Source: Streptomyces halstedii (GTDB taxonomy: Bacteria; Actinomycetota; Actinomycetes; Streptomycetales; Streptomycetaceae). From it: 64,000 nt of DNA. Below the pieces are notes generated by a model. It was given only the letters and a program-made list of their open reading frames with translations, was not told the DNA's origin and searched no databases. Both the position numbers and the translations under genes were made by a program. Shown in pieces: positions 52,254 to 61,498 of the stretch (the stretch's first letter is position 1; each line of letters starts with the position of its first letter). The DNA lies in contig JOAZ01000020.1 of the NCBI GenBank assembly GCA_000720535.1, positions 186,001-250,000 on the forward strand, written 5' to 3'.

Positions 52254-53150
52254 CTACCGGGCCTTGTCGAGCAGGCTCCGGACCAGTTCGAGCGCGTGGT
52301 CGACGTCGTGCGCGATGTTCATCAGCTCCACGAAGCAGTGATCGACGTCGGTCTCCCGCCCGGCGCCCGAGATCGCTTCGAGGATCTCGTCAAGAGGGGT
52401 GTCCGGAGCGGGGTTCACCCGAAGGATGACGCCGACCTCGGACGGATCCCGGCCGGCCTCGGCGGCCAGCCGCCGGATCTCCGCCAGGGGGACGTTGACG
52501 GACTCCGGGGCGAAGGGGCCGGAGCCCGGCTTGGCGACGGGGAGCCAGCCGTCTGCTCTGCGGGCGACGCGGCGCATCGCGGCCGGGGCGAAGCCGGCCA
52601 GGTAGACGGGGGGACGCGGTCGGCGGGCGGGTTTGAGGCCCACATGGGTGGCCGGGATCCGCGTGTACTTGCCCTCGAACTCCACCGGATCGGTGGTCCA
52701 CCACGCCTCCAGCGCGTCCAGGGCCTCGTCCAGCCGAGCGCCGCGCTCCTTCATCGGCACGCCGACGGCCTCGTACTCCTCGGGGGACCAGCCCGTGCCG
52801 AAGCCGGGCAGCAGACGCCCTCCGCTGATCAGGTCGATGGTCGTCAGCGAGCGGGCGAGCAGGGCGGGCGCGTACCAGGGCGCCTGAAGGACGTTGGATC
52901 CGATCTCGGCCCGTTCCGTGGCGGCGGCGGCCACGGTCATCATGGCGAACGGGTCGAGGACGGTCCGGAAGGCGTCCGGGATCGTGTCCCCGCCTCCGTA
53001 TCCCACGGTGGGCTCGACGGGGGCCAGGAGCCGGTCGCCGACCCAGAGGCTGTCCGCCCCCAGCGCCTCGGCCTCCTTGGCGAAGCGGCCGGCCTCGTCG
53101 GCCTGGCGGGCCAACGAGCCCATCTGCGGGATGGTGAATCCGATACGCAT
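52254..53150 (-). CDS. LLM-class F420/FMN-dependent oxidoreductase
   Basis: A 298-residue luciferase-like TIM-barrel enzyme of the bacterial LLM (TIGR03619-like) type: MRIGFTIPQMGSLARQADE, GADSLWVGDRL, NVLQAPWYAPALLARSLTTI, and GRLLPGFGTGWSPEEYEAVG. These proteins use F420 or FMN for hydride transfer or monooxygenation. CGGAGGCA precedes the ATG. It lies just beyond the SARP gene, convergent to it, and may or may not belong to the biosynthetic cluster. The substrate cannot be read from the sequence. Confidence 0.85.
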   Translation of the reverse strand: MRIGFTIPQMGSLARQADEAGRFAKEAEALGADSLWVGDRLLAPVEPTVGYGGGDTIPDAFRTVLDPFAMMTVAAAATERAEIGSNVLQAPWYAPALLARSLTTIDLISGGRLLPGFGTGWSPEEYEAVGVPMKERGARLDEALDALEAWWTTDPVEFEGKYTRIPATHVGLKPARRPRPPVYLAGFAPAAMRRVARRADGWLPVAKPGSGPFAPESVNVPLAEIRRLAAEAGRDPSEVGVILRVNPAPDTPLDEILEAISGAGRETDVDHCFVELMNIAHDVDHALELVRSLLDKAR

Positions 53151-53257
53151 GCTGCCTCCGGGGAACGGTCGGTCGAAGAAGGACGGGGGACGGGGTCCTG
53201 GGCGACCGCACCGCCGAGATCGCCCAGGGGACGTGAAAGCTGGTCCTTGCACCGGTG

Positions 53258-53773
53258 TCAGACCCGCTCGAACGGCTCCGCGTACGCGAAGGTGCCCCGC
53301 AGCGCCGGGTCGTGGGCGGTCAGGGTGCGGACCTGGAAGTACGCGCCCCACGCGGGGTCCGGTGCGGCGATGCCGTGGTCCGTGCCGGCGCGGAACCCGA
53401 AGCGGCCGTAGTACGCGGGGCTGCCGAGCAGTGCGACGAGGGGCTCGCCCAGGGCGTCCGCCGCCCCGAGCACCGTGTGGACGAGGGCGAGGCCGACGCC
53501 CCGGCGCTGGTGGCCGGGGTGCACGCCGAGCGGGCCGAGGCCCACGGCCGGGACCGTGCCGGCACGGCCCCGGGTGCAGACCACGTGGCCTACCACCTCG
53601 CCCTTGTCGCCGAGTGCCACGAGCGACAGTTCCGGCAGCCAGCCGTCGCAGGTACGCAGTTCGTCGAGGAGGGTCACCTCCACCGGAACCGGAGTCTCCG
53701 GCGTGGCGAACGCCGCCGCGGTGACGGCGCGTACGGCGGGGACATCGGCGGGCGTTTCGCGGCGGATCAGCAT
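53258..53773 (-). CDS. GNAT-family N-acetyltransferase
   Basis: A 171-residue acetyltransferase of the YhbS-like kind. The acetyl-CoA motif is VGLGPLGVHPGHQRRGVGLAL (split here: LGVHPGHQRRGVG). It is followed by PLVALLGSPAYYGRFGF, typical of the family. I chose the ATG at 53773 over a GTG two codons upstream. The substrate is unknown. It is on the same strand as, and 107 bp upstream of, the LLM oxidoreductase. The gap 53774-54099 shows no gene apart from the promoter region of the next one. Confidence 0.85.
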   Translation of the reverse strand: MLIRRETPADVPAVRAVTAAAFATPETPVPVEVTLLDELRTCDGWLPELSLVALGDKGEVVGHVVCTRGRAGTVPAVGLGPLGVHPGHQRRGVGLALVHTVLGAADALGEPLVALLGSPAYYGRFGFRAGTDHGIAAPDPAWGAYFQVRTLTAHDPALRGTFAYAEPFERV

Positions 53774-54099
53774 CGGCACAGTCTGCGCCCCGGGCCCCGG
53801 CGCCGCAAAGGGTTTGCCCGTGTTCCGGACGGTCTTGGGAGCGGGCGGCCCCGTCGTTGCCCCCTACTCCCCGACGAGGCCGGTGTCTTGGCGCCGGCCG
53901 CCGGACCGGAACCGGGCATCGGCGCCGGCCGCACCGGCGCACCACCCGGCGGGACGGGCCGTGCCGCGCCGACCCGCGGGGCGGATTGCACCCGATCAGG
54001 TTGGTTGTTCCGCGTGTCCGCGCGTGCTCCCCGCAATCGCCCCGTCAGCGTGGATGGTTGGGACGACACATCAAGCACGCGTTCCTGAGGGGAAGCACT

Positions 54100-54351
54100 A
54101 TGGTTCGTCGTATCGCGATCACTCTGGCCACCGTCGCCGCCGCCGGTTTCGTCGCCGCCGCACCGGCCGCCGCCGGCGACTGGGAGGGCGGCCAGCTGGG
54201 CGCCGCCTACCAGTCGGTCGAGGGGTCCCGCCAGGCCGGAGAGTTCGTCAACGTGGGCGGCCCGTACGGGATCACGTTCGCCAAGGAGAACAAGGCGCAC
54301 TTCGAGTCCGTGGACGCCTACCTCTGGGCCGAGTACGCGCGCGGCCACTGA
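54100..54351 (+). CDS. Small secreted protein, unknown function
   Basis: An 83-residue protein with a clear Sec signal peptide (RRIAITLATVAAAGFVAAAP, cleaved near AAAG-DW) and a mature part of about 57 residues rich in Gly, Ala and aromatic residues (GPYGITFAKENKAHFESVDA). There are no cysteines and no lipobox. GAGGGGAAG precedes the ATG. I do not recognise the family. It is followed at once by a strong terminator, so it is a single-gene unit. Confidence 0.72.
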   Translation: MVRRIAITLATVAAAGFVAAAPAAAGDWEGGQLGAAYQSVEGSRQAGEFVNVGGPYGITFAKENKAHFESVDAYLWAEYARGH

Positions 54352-54362
54352 GCGCTGACGTA

Positions 54363-54404
54363 GCGGCGAGACCCCGGACCCGCGAGGGACCGGGGTCTCG
54401 CCGC
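54363..54404 (+). terminator. Hairpin terminator after the small secreted protein gene
   Basis: A perfect 15-bp stem, GCGGCGAGACCCCGG with CCGGGGTCTCGCCGC, and a 12-nt loop. It also lies downstream of the convergent pca operon. Confidence 0.8.
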
Positions 54405-54521
54405 GTCCCCCGCAGGCCACGGCACGGCTCAACACCGCACTCGCGCCGGGTCTCGCACTCCTGCGCACCCGTGAGCCCTCGTGCGATGCTCGGCCCGAGC
54501 GCCGGTGTGCGGGGCGCGGGG

Positions 54522-55709
54522 CTAGTTCTCCTCCACGGCGAGCGTGTTCTCCGCGAGGACGCGGTCCGCGAGGGCGAAAGCCGCGTTGGCGGCCGGGACT
54601 CCGCAGTAGACGGCGGATTGGAGCAGCACTTCCTGCACGTCGGCGGGCGTCAGGTCGCCGCTGCGCAGGGCGGCGCGCAGGTGCATCTCCAGCTCGGCGT
54701 GGTGCCCCAGGGCGATCATCGCGGTGATGGTGAGGCAGCGGCGGGTCCGGTGGTCGAGGCCGGGCCTGCTCCACACCTCGCCCCACGCGTAGCGGGTGAT
54801 GAAGTCCTGGAAAACCGAGGTGAACGGGGTGGTGTGGGCGACGGCCCGGTCCACGTGCTCGGCGCCGAGGACCTGGCGGCGCACCGCCGTTCCCGCCGCG
54901 TGCCGGGTGCCGTCGTCCGCCGCGGGCTCCACGGCGGCAGCGAAGTGCCCCAGCAGGGCGGACAGCACGGGGCCGGGCCGCTCGACGCCCGCCAGGTGTG
55001 CCGCGCCCGGTACCTCGACCAGTCCGGCGCCGGTGATCCCGTCGGTGAGCTCCCGGGCGTGGGCCACGGGGGTCGCGGGGTCCTCCCGGCCGGCCACCAC
55101 CAGGGTGGGCGCCGTGATCCGGGCCAGGTCGCCGCGCATGTCGTACGAGGCGATGGCGTCGCACAGGGTGGCGTACGCGCCCGGGTCGGCGGCCCTCAGG
55201 TCGTCGACGAGGGCCACCGCGGCCCGATCCCCCGCGAACCCGGGGGTGAACCAGCGGCCCGCCGACGCGTCCGCGACCTGCCCGGTGCCGGCCGAGCGCA
55301 CGTGCGCGGCCCGGTCCCGCCAGTTCCGCGGATCGCCGAAGTGCGCGGAGGAGCACACGAGCGCCAGTGCGGTCACCCGCTCCGGGTGGTGGACGGCGAG
55401 CCAGGTGCCGACCGCGCCTCCGAGGGAGACGCCGGCGTACGCGAACCGGTCGACGCCGAGAGCGTCGGCCAGCCGCAGCACCTCGCGGCCCAGGTCGGAG
55501 ACCTGGCCGTCCTCGGGCAGCATCGAGGCGGGGCAGCGGCCGTGGCCGGGCAGGTCCCAGCGGATCACGCGGTGGGCGCGGGCCAGCCCGGCGACCTGCG
55601 GGGCCCAGACGGCGAGCGACGTGCCGAGGGACGGGCCGAGCAGCAGCGGCGGGGCGGAAGCCGGACCGTCCACCTGATGGTGCAGCAGGCCCGTGGTGCG
55701 GGTGGTCAT
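54522..55709 (-). CDS. pcaL: Fused 3-oxoadipate enol-lactonase / 4-carboxymuconolactone decarboxylase
   Basis: A 395-residue bifunctional enzyme. Residues 1-260 form an alpha/beta-hydrolase (PcaD) with nucleophile Ser in GVSLGGAVG and histidine in VPGAAHLAG. Residues about 275-395 form a carboxymuconolactone decarboxylase domain (PcaC; FQDFITRYAWGEVWSRPGLD, LGHHAELEMHLRAAL). It performs two consecutive steps of the protocatechuate branch, from 4-carboxymuconolactone to 3-oxoadipate. Such fusions are usual in actinomycetes. It is the last gene of the pca operon, 125 bp after pcaB. Confidence 0.93.
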   Translation of the reverse strand: MTTRTTGLLHHQVDGPASAPPLLLGPSLGTSLAVWAPQVAGLARAHRVIRWDLPGHGRCPASMLPEDGQVSDLGREVLRLADALGVDRFAYAGVSLGGAVGTWLAVHHPERVTALALVCSSAHFGDPRNWRDRAAHVRSAGTGQVADASAGRWFTPGFAGDRAAVALVDDLRAADPGAYATLCDAIASYDMRGDLARITAPTLVVAGREDPATPVAHARELTDGITGAGLVEVPGAAHLAGVERPGPVLSALLGHFAAAVEPAADDGTRHAAGTAVRRQVLGAEHVDRAVAHTTPFTSVFQDFITRYAWGEVWSRPGLDHRTRRCLTITAMIALGHHAELEMHLRAALRSGDLTPADVQEVLLQSAVYCGVPAANAAFALADRVLAENTLAVEEN

Positions 55710-55834
55710 GGGGCTCCTTGCGTGACGACCTGGTCGAGGCCGGTGGTGGAGGTGTGCGCGGGGCGCGTGATGTCCGGAGCCGGCGGCGCCCCGGCGTGTG
55801 GGCGGGCGCCCCTGCGTGTGGGGCGGGCGGCGGC

Positions 55835-57259
55835 TCAGGCGGGTGGCGGGCCGCCCGGCCGCCGGTCCAGGGCCCGGTCGACGAGTGGGCCCGCCGAGCC
55901 CGGATATCCGGTGGGGTCGATGAGGGCGCGCAGCCGTTCCCCGGGCAGCAGGCCCGTGAGCACCGGCTCCGCGAGCACGGGCTCCGCGAGCAACGAGGCG
56001 TACAGCCCGGTTCCTTCGCGCACCGCGCGTTCGCCGGCGCGTGTCACGGCTTCGCGTGCCTCGGCGTGGCCCACCAGCGGCGCGTAGGCGGAGGCCAGCC
56101 GTTCGGTGGTGATCAGCCCGTGGGTGGCGTCGAGGTTGTCCCGCATCCGTCCCGGATGGACCCGGAGCCCCTCCGCCAGGTCGGCCGCGGTGGCGGCGGC
56201 GCCGCCGACGGCGCGGAGCGCGTCCCGCAGCGTCTGCCACTCCGCGTGCCAGGCACCGGCGGGGCGTTCGTCCTCGGCGACGAGTGAGCCGTAGAGGATC
56301 CCGGCCAGCGCCGGCACCCGGCGGGCGGCGCCGGCGATCAGGGTGGCGCGGGCGGGATTGGCTTTGTGCGGCATGGCCGACGACTCGCCGCCGCCGCCTT
56401 CGGAGACCTCTCCGATCTCCGTCCGTGAGAGCACCAGTACGTCGGCGGCGAGCTTGCCGAGCGCCCCCGCCGCGAACGCCAGGGCGCCGCCCAGGTCGGC
56501 GACCGGGGTGCGGAGCACGTGCCAGGGCAGGGCGGGTTCGGCGAGCCCCACCCCGGCGGCGTAGGCGGCCAGCAGCCGTACTCCGGGATCCGGGCCGTCC
56601 TCGGCCGGGGCGGGGCCGTCCGCCGCTTCGGCGAACGCGGCCAAGGTGCCTGCGGCACCGCCCAGTTGGGCCGGGAGCGCGGACCGTGCGGCGGCGACCC
56701 GGTCGTGGGCGTCGAGCACGAGGGCCCGCCAGCCCGCCGCCTTCAGCCCGAAGGTCGTCGGCACCGCGTGCTGGGTCAGCGTGCGGCCCGGCATGGCGGT
56801 GTCCCGGTGCTCGGCGGCCAGCCGGCCGAGGGCGACGCCGACCCGGACGAGGTCGTCGAGGACCGGTTCCAGGGCGCGGGAGGCCACCAGCATCGTGGCG
56901 GTGTCCAGGACGTCCTGGCTGGTCGCCCCCCGGTGCACGTACGCCGCCGCCTCCGGGTCCCTCTCCCGTACGGCCGCCCTGAGGTCGGTCACCAGCGGGA
57001 TGACCGGATTGCCGCCGGAGCGGGACCGCAGCGCGAGGTCGCGGGCGTCGAAGCGGCCCGGCGGACCGGCGGCGGCCGCCACCGCGTCCGCCGCGCTGCC
57101 GGGGGCGAGCCCCAGCGTCGCCTGGGCACGGGTCAGCGCCACCTCGGCGTCCAGCATCGCCCGGAGGTAGGCCGCGTCGCCCGTCAGCTCCTCCACGGCC
57201 GAACCCGCCTGGACCGGGGAGAGCAGACCGACGTCCGCGGCGGATTCAGCCGAAGTCAA
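55835..57259 (-). CDS. pcaB: 3-carboxy-cis,cis-muconate cycloisomerase
   Basis: A 474-residue aspartase/fumarase-superfamily enzyme (HRGATSQDVLDTA; signature SSAMPHKANP) that turns 3-carboxy-cis,cis-muconate into 4-carboxymuconolactone. The best start is a TTG at 57259, which overlaps the end of pcaG by 14 nt and has GAGGAG ten bases upstream; no better ATG or GTG fits the family N-terminus. Its position between pcaG and pcaL confirms the role. It closely resembles the nitrosuccinate-lyase candidate at 41521, from which it is distinguished by context. Confidence 0.92.
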   Translation of the reverse strand: MTSAESAADVGLLSPVQAGSAVEELTGDAAYLRAMLDAEVALTRAQATLGLAPGSAADAVAAAAGPPGRFDARDLALRSRSGGNPVIPLVTDLRAAVRERDPEAAAYVHRGATSQDVLDTATMLVASRALEPVLDDLVRVGVALGRLAAEHRDTAMPGRTLTQHAVPTTFGLKAAGWRALVLDAHDRVAAARSALPAQLGGAAGTLAAFAEAADGPAPAEDGPDPGVRLLAAYAAGVGLAEPALPWHVLRTPVADLGGALAFAAGALGKLAADVLVLSRTEIGEVSEGGGGESSAMPHKANPARATLIAGAARRVPALAGILYGSLVAEDERPAGAWHAEWQTLRDALRAVGGAAATAADLAEGLRVHPGRMRDNLDATHGLITTERLASAYAPLVGHAEAREAVTRAGERAVREGTGLYASLLAEPVLAEPVLTGLLPGERLRALIDPTGYPGSAGPLVDRALDRRPGGPPPA

Positions 57260-57848
57260 GGAACACCGTCTCCTCGTGTGGCGCGTCGCCCTGCAGACGG
57301 ATGTCGAAGCGGTGCACACCGGCCCGCTCGGGCGTCGTGACCAGCGTGGCACGGCGCTCGGCGGGGAGCGCGGCGAGCAGGGGGTCGGTCGTGAGGCCGC
57401 TCGCGTCGTGCAGGTAGGCCCGGGTGTACAGATGGTGCAGCAGCCCGCGGGCGAAGACGGCGAGCGACACGTACGGCACTCCGCCCGGCGGCAGGGTCCG
57501 TACGGCGAAGTGGCCGTCGGCGTCCGTGTCCACCCGGCCGAAGCCGGTGAAGACCAGCCCGTTGCGGCCGATGAACGCACCGTCCACCGGGTCGCGGCGC
57601 ATCGATCCCGGCGCGCCGTCGCGCGAACCGTCCGGAGCCGGCTGCCACACCTCTATGACGGCGTCCGGCACCGGTGTGCCGGCCCCGTCCAGGACGTACC
57701 CGTGCAGGGTGACGGTCTCCGGGTGCCCGGCCGGGGCGATGTCGCCGCCGCCCAGGAACGGCAGCGCGTAGCCGTAGAAGGGGCCGACCGTCTGGGACGG
57801 GGTGGGTGCCAGATCGGCGCGGGGTCCGGGAAGCGTGGGACGGGACAT
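57246..57848 (-). CDS. pcaG: Protocatechuate 3,4-dioxygenase alpha subunit
   Basis: A 200-residue intradiol dioxygenase alpha chain (TPSQTVGPFYGYALPF; HGYVLDGAGTPVPDAVIEVWQ; FGRVDTDADGHFAVRTLPPG). The alpha chain lacks the iron ligands and pairs with the beta chain encoded upstream to cleave protocatechuate between its two hydroxyl carbons. ATG 57848 overlaps the pcaH stop (ATGA), so the subunits are coupled 1:1. Confidence 0.94.
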   Translation of the reverse strand: MSRPTLPGPRADLAPTPSQTVGPFYGYALPFLGGGDIAPAGHPETVTLHGYVLDGAGTPVPDAVIEVWQPAPDGSRDGAPGSMRRDPVDGAFIGRNGLVFTGFGRVDTDADGHFAVRTLPPGGVPYVSLAVFARGLLHHLYTRAYLHDASGLTTDPLLAALPAERRATLVTTPERAGVHRFDIRLQGDAPHEETVFLDFG

Positions 57849-58618
57849 CAGCGGCCCTCCTCGATCCAGGTGGCGGACGGTCCGTCCAGGACGATGTCCC
57901 AGCGGTAGCCGAGCGACCACTCCGGGGTGGACAGGTCGTGGTCGTACGTGGCGACCAGGCGGTCGCGGGCGGCGTCGTCGGTGACCGACTGGAGGATCGG
58001 GTCGTACGCGAACAGCGGGTCGCCGGGGAAGTACATCTGGGTGATCAGGCGTTGCGCGAACGCGGAGCCGAACAGCGAGAAGTGGATGTGCGCGGGTCGC
58101 CAGGCGTTGGTGTGGTTGCGCCAGGGATAGGCGCCCGGCTTGACGGTGACGAAGGAGTACACACCCTGATCGTCCGTCAGGCAGCGGCCCACACCGGTGA
58201 AGTTGGGGTCGAGCGGCGCGGGGTGCTGGTCGCGCTGGTGGGCGTACCGGCCCGACGCGTTGGCCTGCCAGATCTCCACCAGCTGGCCGCGTACCGGCCG
58301 GCCCGAGCGGTCCAGGACCCGGCCGGTGACGGTGATCCGCTCGCCGAGCGGCTCGCCCGGGTGCTGACGCACCAGGTCGCTGTCCAGCTCGGTGACGTCG
58401 GTGACGCCGAAGACCGGACCGGTCAGCTCGACCGCCTCCGGATCCCCGGTGGGCAGCAAGGGCCGCTTCGGGTGGCGGAGCACGCTGCTGCGGTACGGGG
58501 CGTAGTCCCGGTCCGGGTGCGGGCGGACGGGGCCGCCGGCGGTGAGGTGCCCGGCATACCGCTGGTGCGCTTCGTGGATTTCGGCGGTGATGTCGCCCTG
58601 GGTGAGCGGGGTGGTCAT
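57848..58618 (-). CDS. pcaH: Protocatechuate 3,4-dioxygenase beta subunit (iron-binding)
   Basis: A 256-residue beta chain carrying the non-haem Fe(III) site: tyrosine ligands in ASGRYAHQRD and PGAYPWRN and the two histidines in RPAHIHFSLFG. VEIWQANASGRY is a family hallmark. It opens the protocatechuate ring to 3-carboxy-cis,cis-muconate. The start ATG at 58618 is 8 bp from the pcaF stop. Confidence 0.95.
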   Translation of the reverse strand: MTTPLTQGDITAEIHEAHQRYAGHLTAGGPVRPHPDRDYAPYRSSVLRHPKRPLLPTGDPEAVELTGPVFGVTDVTELDSDLVRQHPGEPLGERITVTGRVLDRSGRPVRGQLVEIWQANASGRYAHQRDQHPAPLDPNFTGVGRCLTDDQGVYSFVTVKPGAYPWRNHTNAWRPAHIHFSLFGSAFAQRLITQMYFPGDPLFAYDPILQSVTDDAARDRLVATYDHDLSTPEWSLGYRWDIVLDGPSATWIEEGR

Positions 58619-58626
58619 GCGGGGTC

Positions 58627-59841
58627 CTACCTTTCCAGTACGAGGGCTGAGCCCTGGCCCACGCCGATGCACAGCGTGGCCACGCCGACGCCGGACCCGG
58701 CTGCCTTGAGCTGGTGGGCGACCGCGCCCGCCAGCCGGGCGCCGGAGGCTCCGAGCGGGTGGCCGAGCGCGATCGCGCCGCCGCGCGGGTTGAGGATCGC
58801 GGGGTCGAGGTCGGGCCACTCGGCGACGCAGCCCAGCACCTGGGCGGCGAAAGCCTCGTTGAGTTCGAGCGTGGTGAGGTCGGCGAAGGTCCTGCCCGCC
58901 CGGTCCAGCGCCCGGTTCACGGCCTCGACGGGCGCGAGGCCGAAGTAGTGCGGCTGTCCGGCGGACAGGCCCGTGGCCGAGATCCGGGCCAGTGGCTCGC
59001 GGCCGGTGGCCCGCAGCCCCTCCTCGTCGGCCAGCAGAAGCGCGGCCGCCCCGTCGTTGAGCGGTGAGGAGTTGCCCGCGGTGACGGTGCCGTTCTCCGT
59101 CCGGAACGAGGTGCGGAGCTTGGCCATGGCCTCCAGCGAGGCGTCGTCCCTGACGCACTCGTCGCGGTCCACGACACGTGCGTCGCCCGTGCGTCGTGGG
59201 ACGGTGACCGGCACGATCTCCTCGTCGAAGAGCCCGGCGGCCCATGCCTCGGACGCCTTGCGGTGGGAGGCGAGGGCGAACGCGTCCTGCCGCTCGCGGC
59301 CGAGGGAGTGCTTCTCCGCGATCAGTTCGGCGCTCTCGCCGAGCGCCACCGTCCACCGCGGGTCCATCTTCGGGTTGACCATGCGCCAGCCGAGGGTGGT
59401 CGAGTACATCTCGGTGTGCCCCGCCGGGAAGGCGCGGTCACTCTTCGGCAGCACGTACGGGGCGCGGGTCATCGACTCGACACCGCCCGCCACGACCAGC
59501 GAGTGGTCGCCGAGGGCGATCGCGCGGGCCGCCTGCACCACGGCCTCCAGGCCCGAGGCGCACAGCCGGTTGACGGTGACGCCCGGTACGGTGACGGGCA
59601 GTCCCGCCAGGAGCGCGGCCATCCGGCCGACGTTGCGGTTCTCCTCCCCGGCGCCGTTGGCGTTGCCGAGCACCACGTCTCCGACACGCGCCGGATCGAG
59701 CTCCGGGGTTCGGGCCAGAAGCGCGCGGATGGCGTGGGCGGCCAGGTCGTCGGGGCGCACCTGGGCCAGCGCCCCGTTGTACCGGCCGATCGGCGTGCGG
59801 ACGGCATCGACGACGTAGACGTCGCGCGGTCGGAAACTCAT
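58627..59841 (-). CDS. pcaF: 3-oxoadipyl-CoA thiolase
   Basis: A 404-residue thiolase. The nucleophilic cysteine lies in [11 protein letters not shown] (about residue 94). It also has [12 protein letters not shown], the histidine in [11 protein letters not shown] and the second cysteine in [10 protein letters not shown]. It splits 3-oxoadipyl-CoA into succinyl-CoA and acetyl-CoA, the last step of the pathway. The ATG overlaps the pcaJ stop (ATGA). Confidence 0.94.
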   Translation of the reverse strand: MSFRPRDVYVVDAVRTPIGRYNGALAQVRPDDLAAHAIRALLARTPELDPARVGDVVLGNANGAGEENRNVGRMAALLAGLPVTVPGVTVNRLCASGLEAVVQAARAIALGDHSLVVAGGVESMTRAPYVLPKSDRAFPAGHTEMYSTTLGWRMVNPKMDPRWTVALGESAELIAEKHSLGRERQDAFALASHRKASEAWAAGLFDEEIVPVTVPRRTGDARVVDRDECVRDDASLEAMAKLRTSFRTENGTVTAGNSSPLNDGAAALLLADEEGLRATGREPLARISATGLSAGQPHYFGLAPVEAVNRALDRAGRTFADLTTLELNEAFAAQVLGCVAEWPDLDPAILNPRGGAIALGHPLGASGARLAGAVAHQLKAAGSGVGVATLCIGVGQGSALVLER

Positions 59842-60485
59842 GAGCCGGTCCTTTCGGCTGCTCGTACGGGGGCCGCGGTCGCGGTCAGTACGTCGTCGAC
59901 GCTCACCCCGGGGGCGGTCTCCACCAGAACGAGCCCGTCCTCGGTCACGTCGAGCACGGCCAGATCGGTGATCACGCGGTGGACGCACGCCCTGCCGGTC
60001 AGCGGCAGCGTGCACTCCTCCACGATCTTCGGGCTGCCGTCCTTGGCGGTGTGCGTCATGGTCACTATGACGCGGCGCGCGCCGTGCACCAGGTCCATGG
60101 CCCCGCCGATACCGGTCACCATCTTCCCCGGCACCGCCCAGTTGGCCAGGTCGCCGCGGGCCGAGACCTCCATGGCGCCGAGCACGGCGGTGTCGATGTG
60201 GCCGCCGCGGATCATGCCGAAGGACAGCGCCGAGTCGAAGAACGAGGCGCCGGGCCGGACGGTCACCGTCTCCTTGCCCGCGTTGATCAGGTCGGGGTCG
60301 ACGTCCTCGTCGTACGGGAAGGCGCCGGTGCCCAGGATTCCGTTCTCGGACTCCAGGACCACGTGCACCCCCTTGGGCAGGTGGTTCGGGATCAGCGTCG
60401 GCAGTCCGATGCCGAGGTTGACGTACTCGCCGTCGCGCAGTTCGGCCGCGGCCCTGGCGGCCATCTCGTTCCGGTTCCAGGCCAT
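59838..60485 (-). CDS. pcaJ: 3-oxoadipate CoA-transferase beta subunit
   Basis: A 215-residue beta subunit with the catalytic glutamate in LESENGILG and family stretches [28 protein letters not shown] and [13 protein letters not shown]. Together with PcaI it moves CoA from succinyl-CoA to 3-oxoadipate. It overlaps pcaI (ATGA) and pcaF by 4 nt each. Confidence 0.94.
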   Translation of the reverse strand: MAWNRNEMAARAAAELRDGEYVNLGIGLPTLIPNHLPKGVHVVLESENGILGTGAFPYDEDVDPDLINAGKETVTVRPGASFFDSALSFGMIRGGHIDTAVLGAMEVSARGDLANWAVPGKMVTGIGGAMDLVHGARRVIVTMTHTAKDGSPKIVEECTLPLTGRACVHRVITDLAVLDVTEDGLVLVETAPGVSVDDVLTATAAPVRAAERTGS

Positions 60486-61255
60486 CAGCCCCGCACCTCC
60501 CGCTCGGTCACCGTGCGCTGCTCGATCTTCTTGTCCGTGGCCTGTTCCGGGGTCAGCCCGACCACGCGCTGCACGAATATGCCGGGGAGGTGGACGTGGT
60601 CCGGGTCGATCTCGCCCGGCTCGACCAGCTCCTCGACCTCCGCGACCGTGACCCGGCCCGCCATGGCCGCGAGCGGGTTGAAGTTGCGCGCGGACTTGTT
60701 GAACACGAGGTTGCCGTGCCGGTCGCCCTTGGCCGCTCGCACGAGCGCGAAGTCGGTGCGGATGCCGCGTTCCAGTACGTACTCGGTGCCGTCGAACGCG
60801 CGCACCTCCTTGGCCGGCGACGCCAGGGCCACGCCGCCCGCACCGTCGTAGCGCCAGGGCAGCCCGCCCTCCGCGACCTGGGTGCCGACACCGGCGGGGG
60901 TGTAGAACGCGGGGACGCCGGCCCCGCCGGCCCGCAGCCGCTCGGCCAGCGTGCCCTGGGGGATGAGTTCGAGCTCCAGCTCGCCCCCGAGGTACTGCCG
61001 GGCGAACTCCTTGTTCCCGCCGATGTAGGAGCCGGTGACCCTGCTGATCCGCCCTGCGGCGAGCAGCACCGCGAGTCCGGAGTCCATCGCCCCGCAGTTG
61101 TTGGAGACGACTTCGAGTCCGCCGACGCCTCGCGCGTACAGGGCGTCGATCAACACGTTCGGCACACCACTGAGACCGAAGCCTCCCACCGCCATCGACG
61201 CGCCGTCCGGCACGTCGGCGACGGCCAGTGCCGCCGACGCGACCACCTTGTCCAT
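60485..61255 (-). CDS. pcaI: 3-oxoadipate CoA-transferase alpha subunit
   Basis: A 256-residue alpha subunit ([46 protein letters not shown]). It is the first gene of the pca operon. The start is either ATG 61255 ([10 protein letters not shown]) or ATG 61267, four codons earlier; neither has a convincing ribosome-binding site, and a CATACT -10-like element just upstream suggests a very short or absent leader. The dyad at 61284-61299 is the likely operator. Confidence 0.92.
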   Translation of the reverse strand: MDKVVASAALAVADVPDGASMAVGGFGLSGVPNVLIDALYARGVGGLEVVSNNCGAMDSGLAVLLAAGRISRVTGSYIGGNKEFARQYLGGELELELIPQGTLAERLRAGGAGVPAFYTPAGVGTQVAEGGLPWRYDGAGGVALASPAKEVRAFDGTEYVLERGIRTDFALVRAAKGDRHGNLVFNKSARNFNPLAAMAGRVTVAEVEELVEPGEIDPDHVHLPGIFVQRVVGLTPEQATDKKIEQRTVTEREVRG

Positions 61256-61283
61256 GGGACCGCCCATCCAGTATGTTCGCCTG

Positions 61284-61299
61284 GTGAAATTTTCTTCAC
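61284..61299. promoter_or_regulatory. Candidate pca operator GTGAA-N6-TTCAC
   Basis: A perfect inverted repeat with AT-rich centre, 17-29 bp upstream of the two possible pcaI starts and beside the CATACT -10-like element. A regulator bound here would control the whole pca operon. The IclR-type gene diverging 200 bp away is the first candidate. Confidence 0.5.
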
Positions 61300-61498
61300 T
61301 TTGAACCATGAGTCTGCTGCCGAGACGGGGGTCTGTCAATGGCCGCGCCATGGATCAGGAAGGACGCGGGCCCGTCCCGCCGGCCGTCAGCCCTGGGCAC
61401 CTGGCCTGGAAGTATGGGGTTCGGCGGCCGCCCGCGACGCGGCCGCGCGCCGCCCCGCACCGCCTCCTCGTGGTGCGGATCCACCCGACGGAGAGCTG

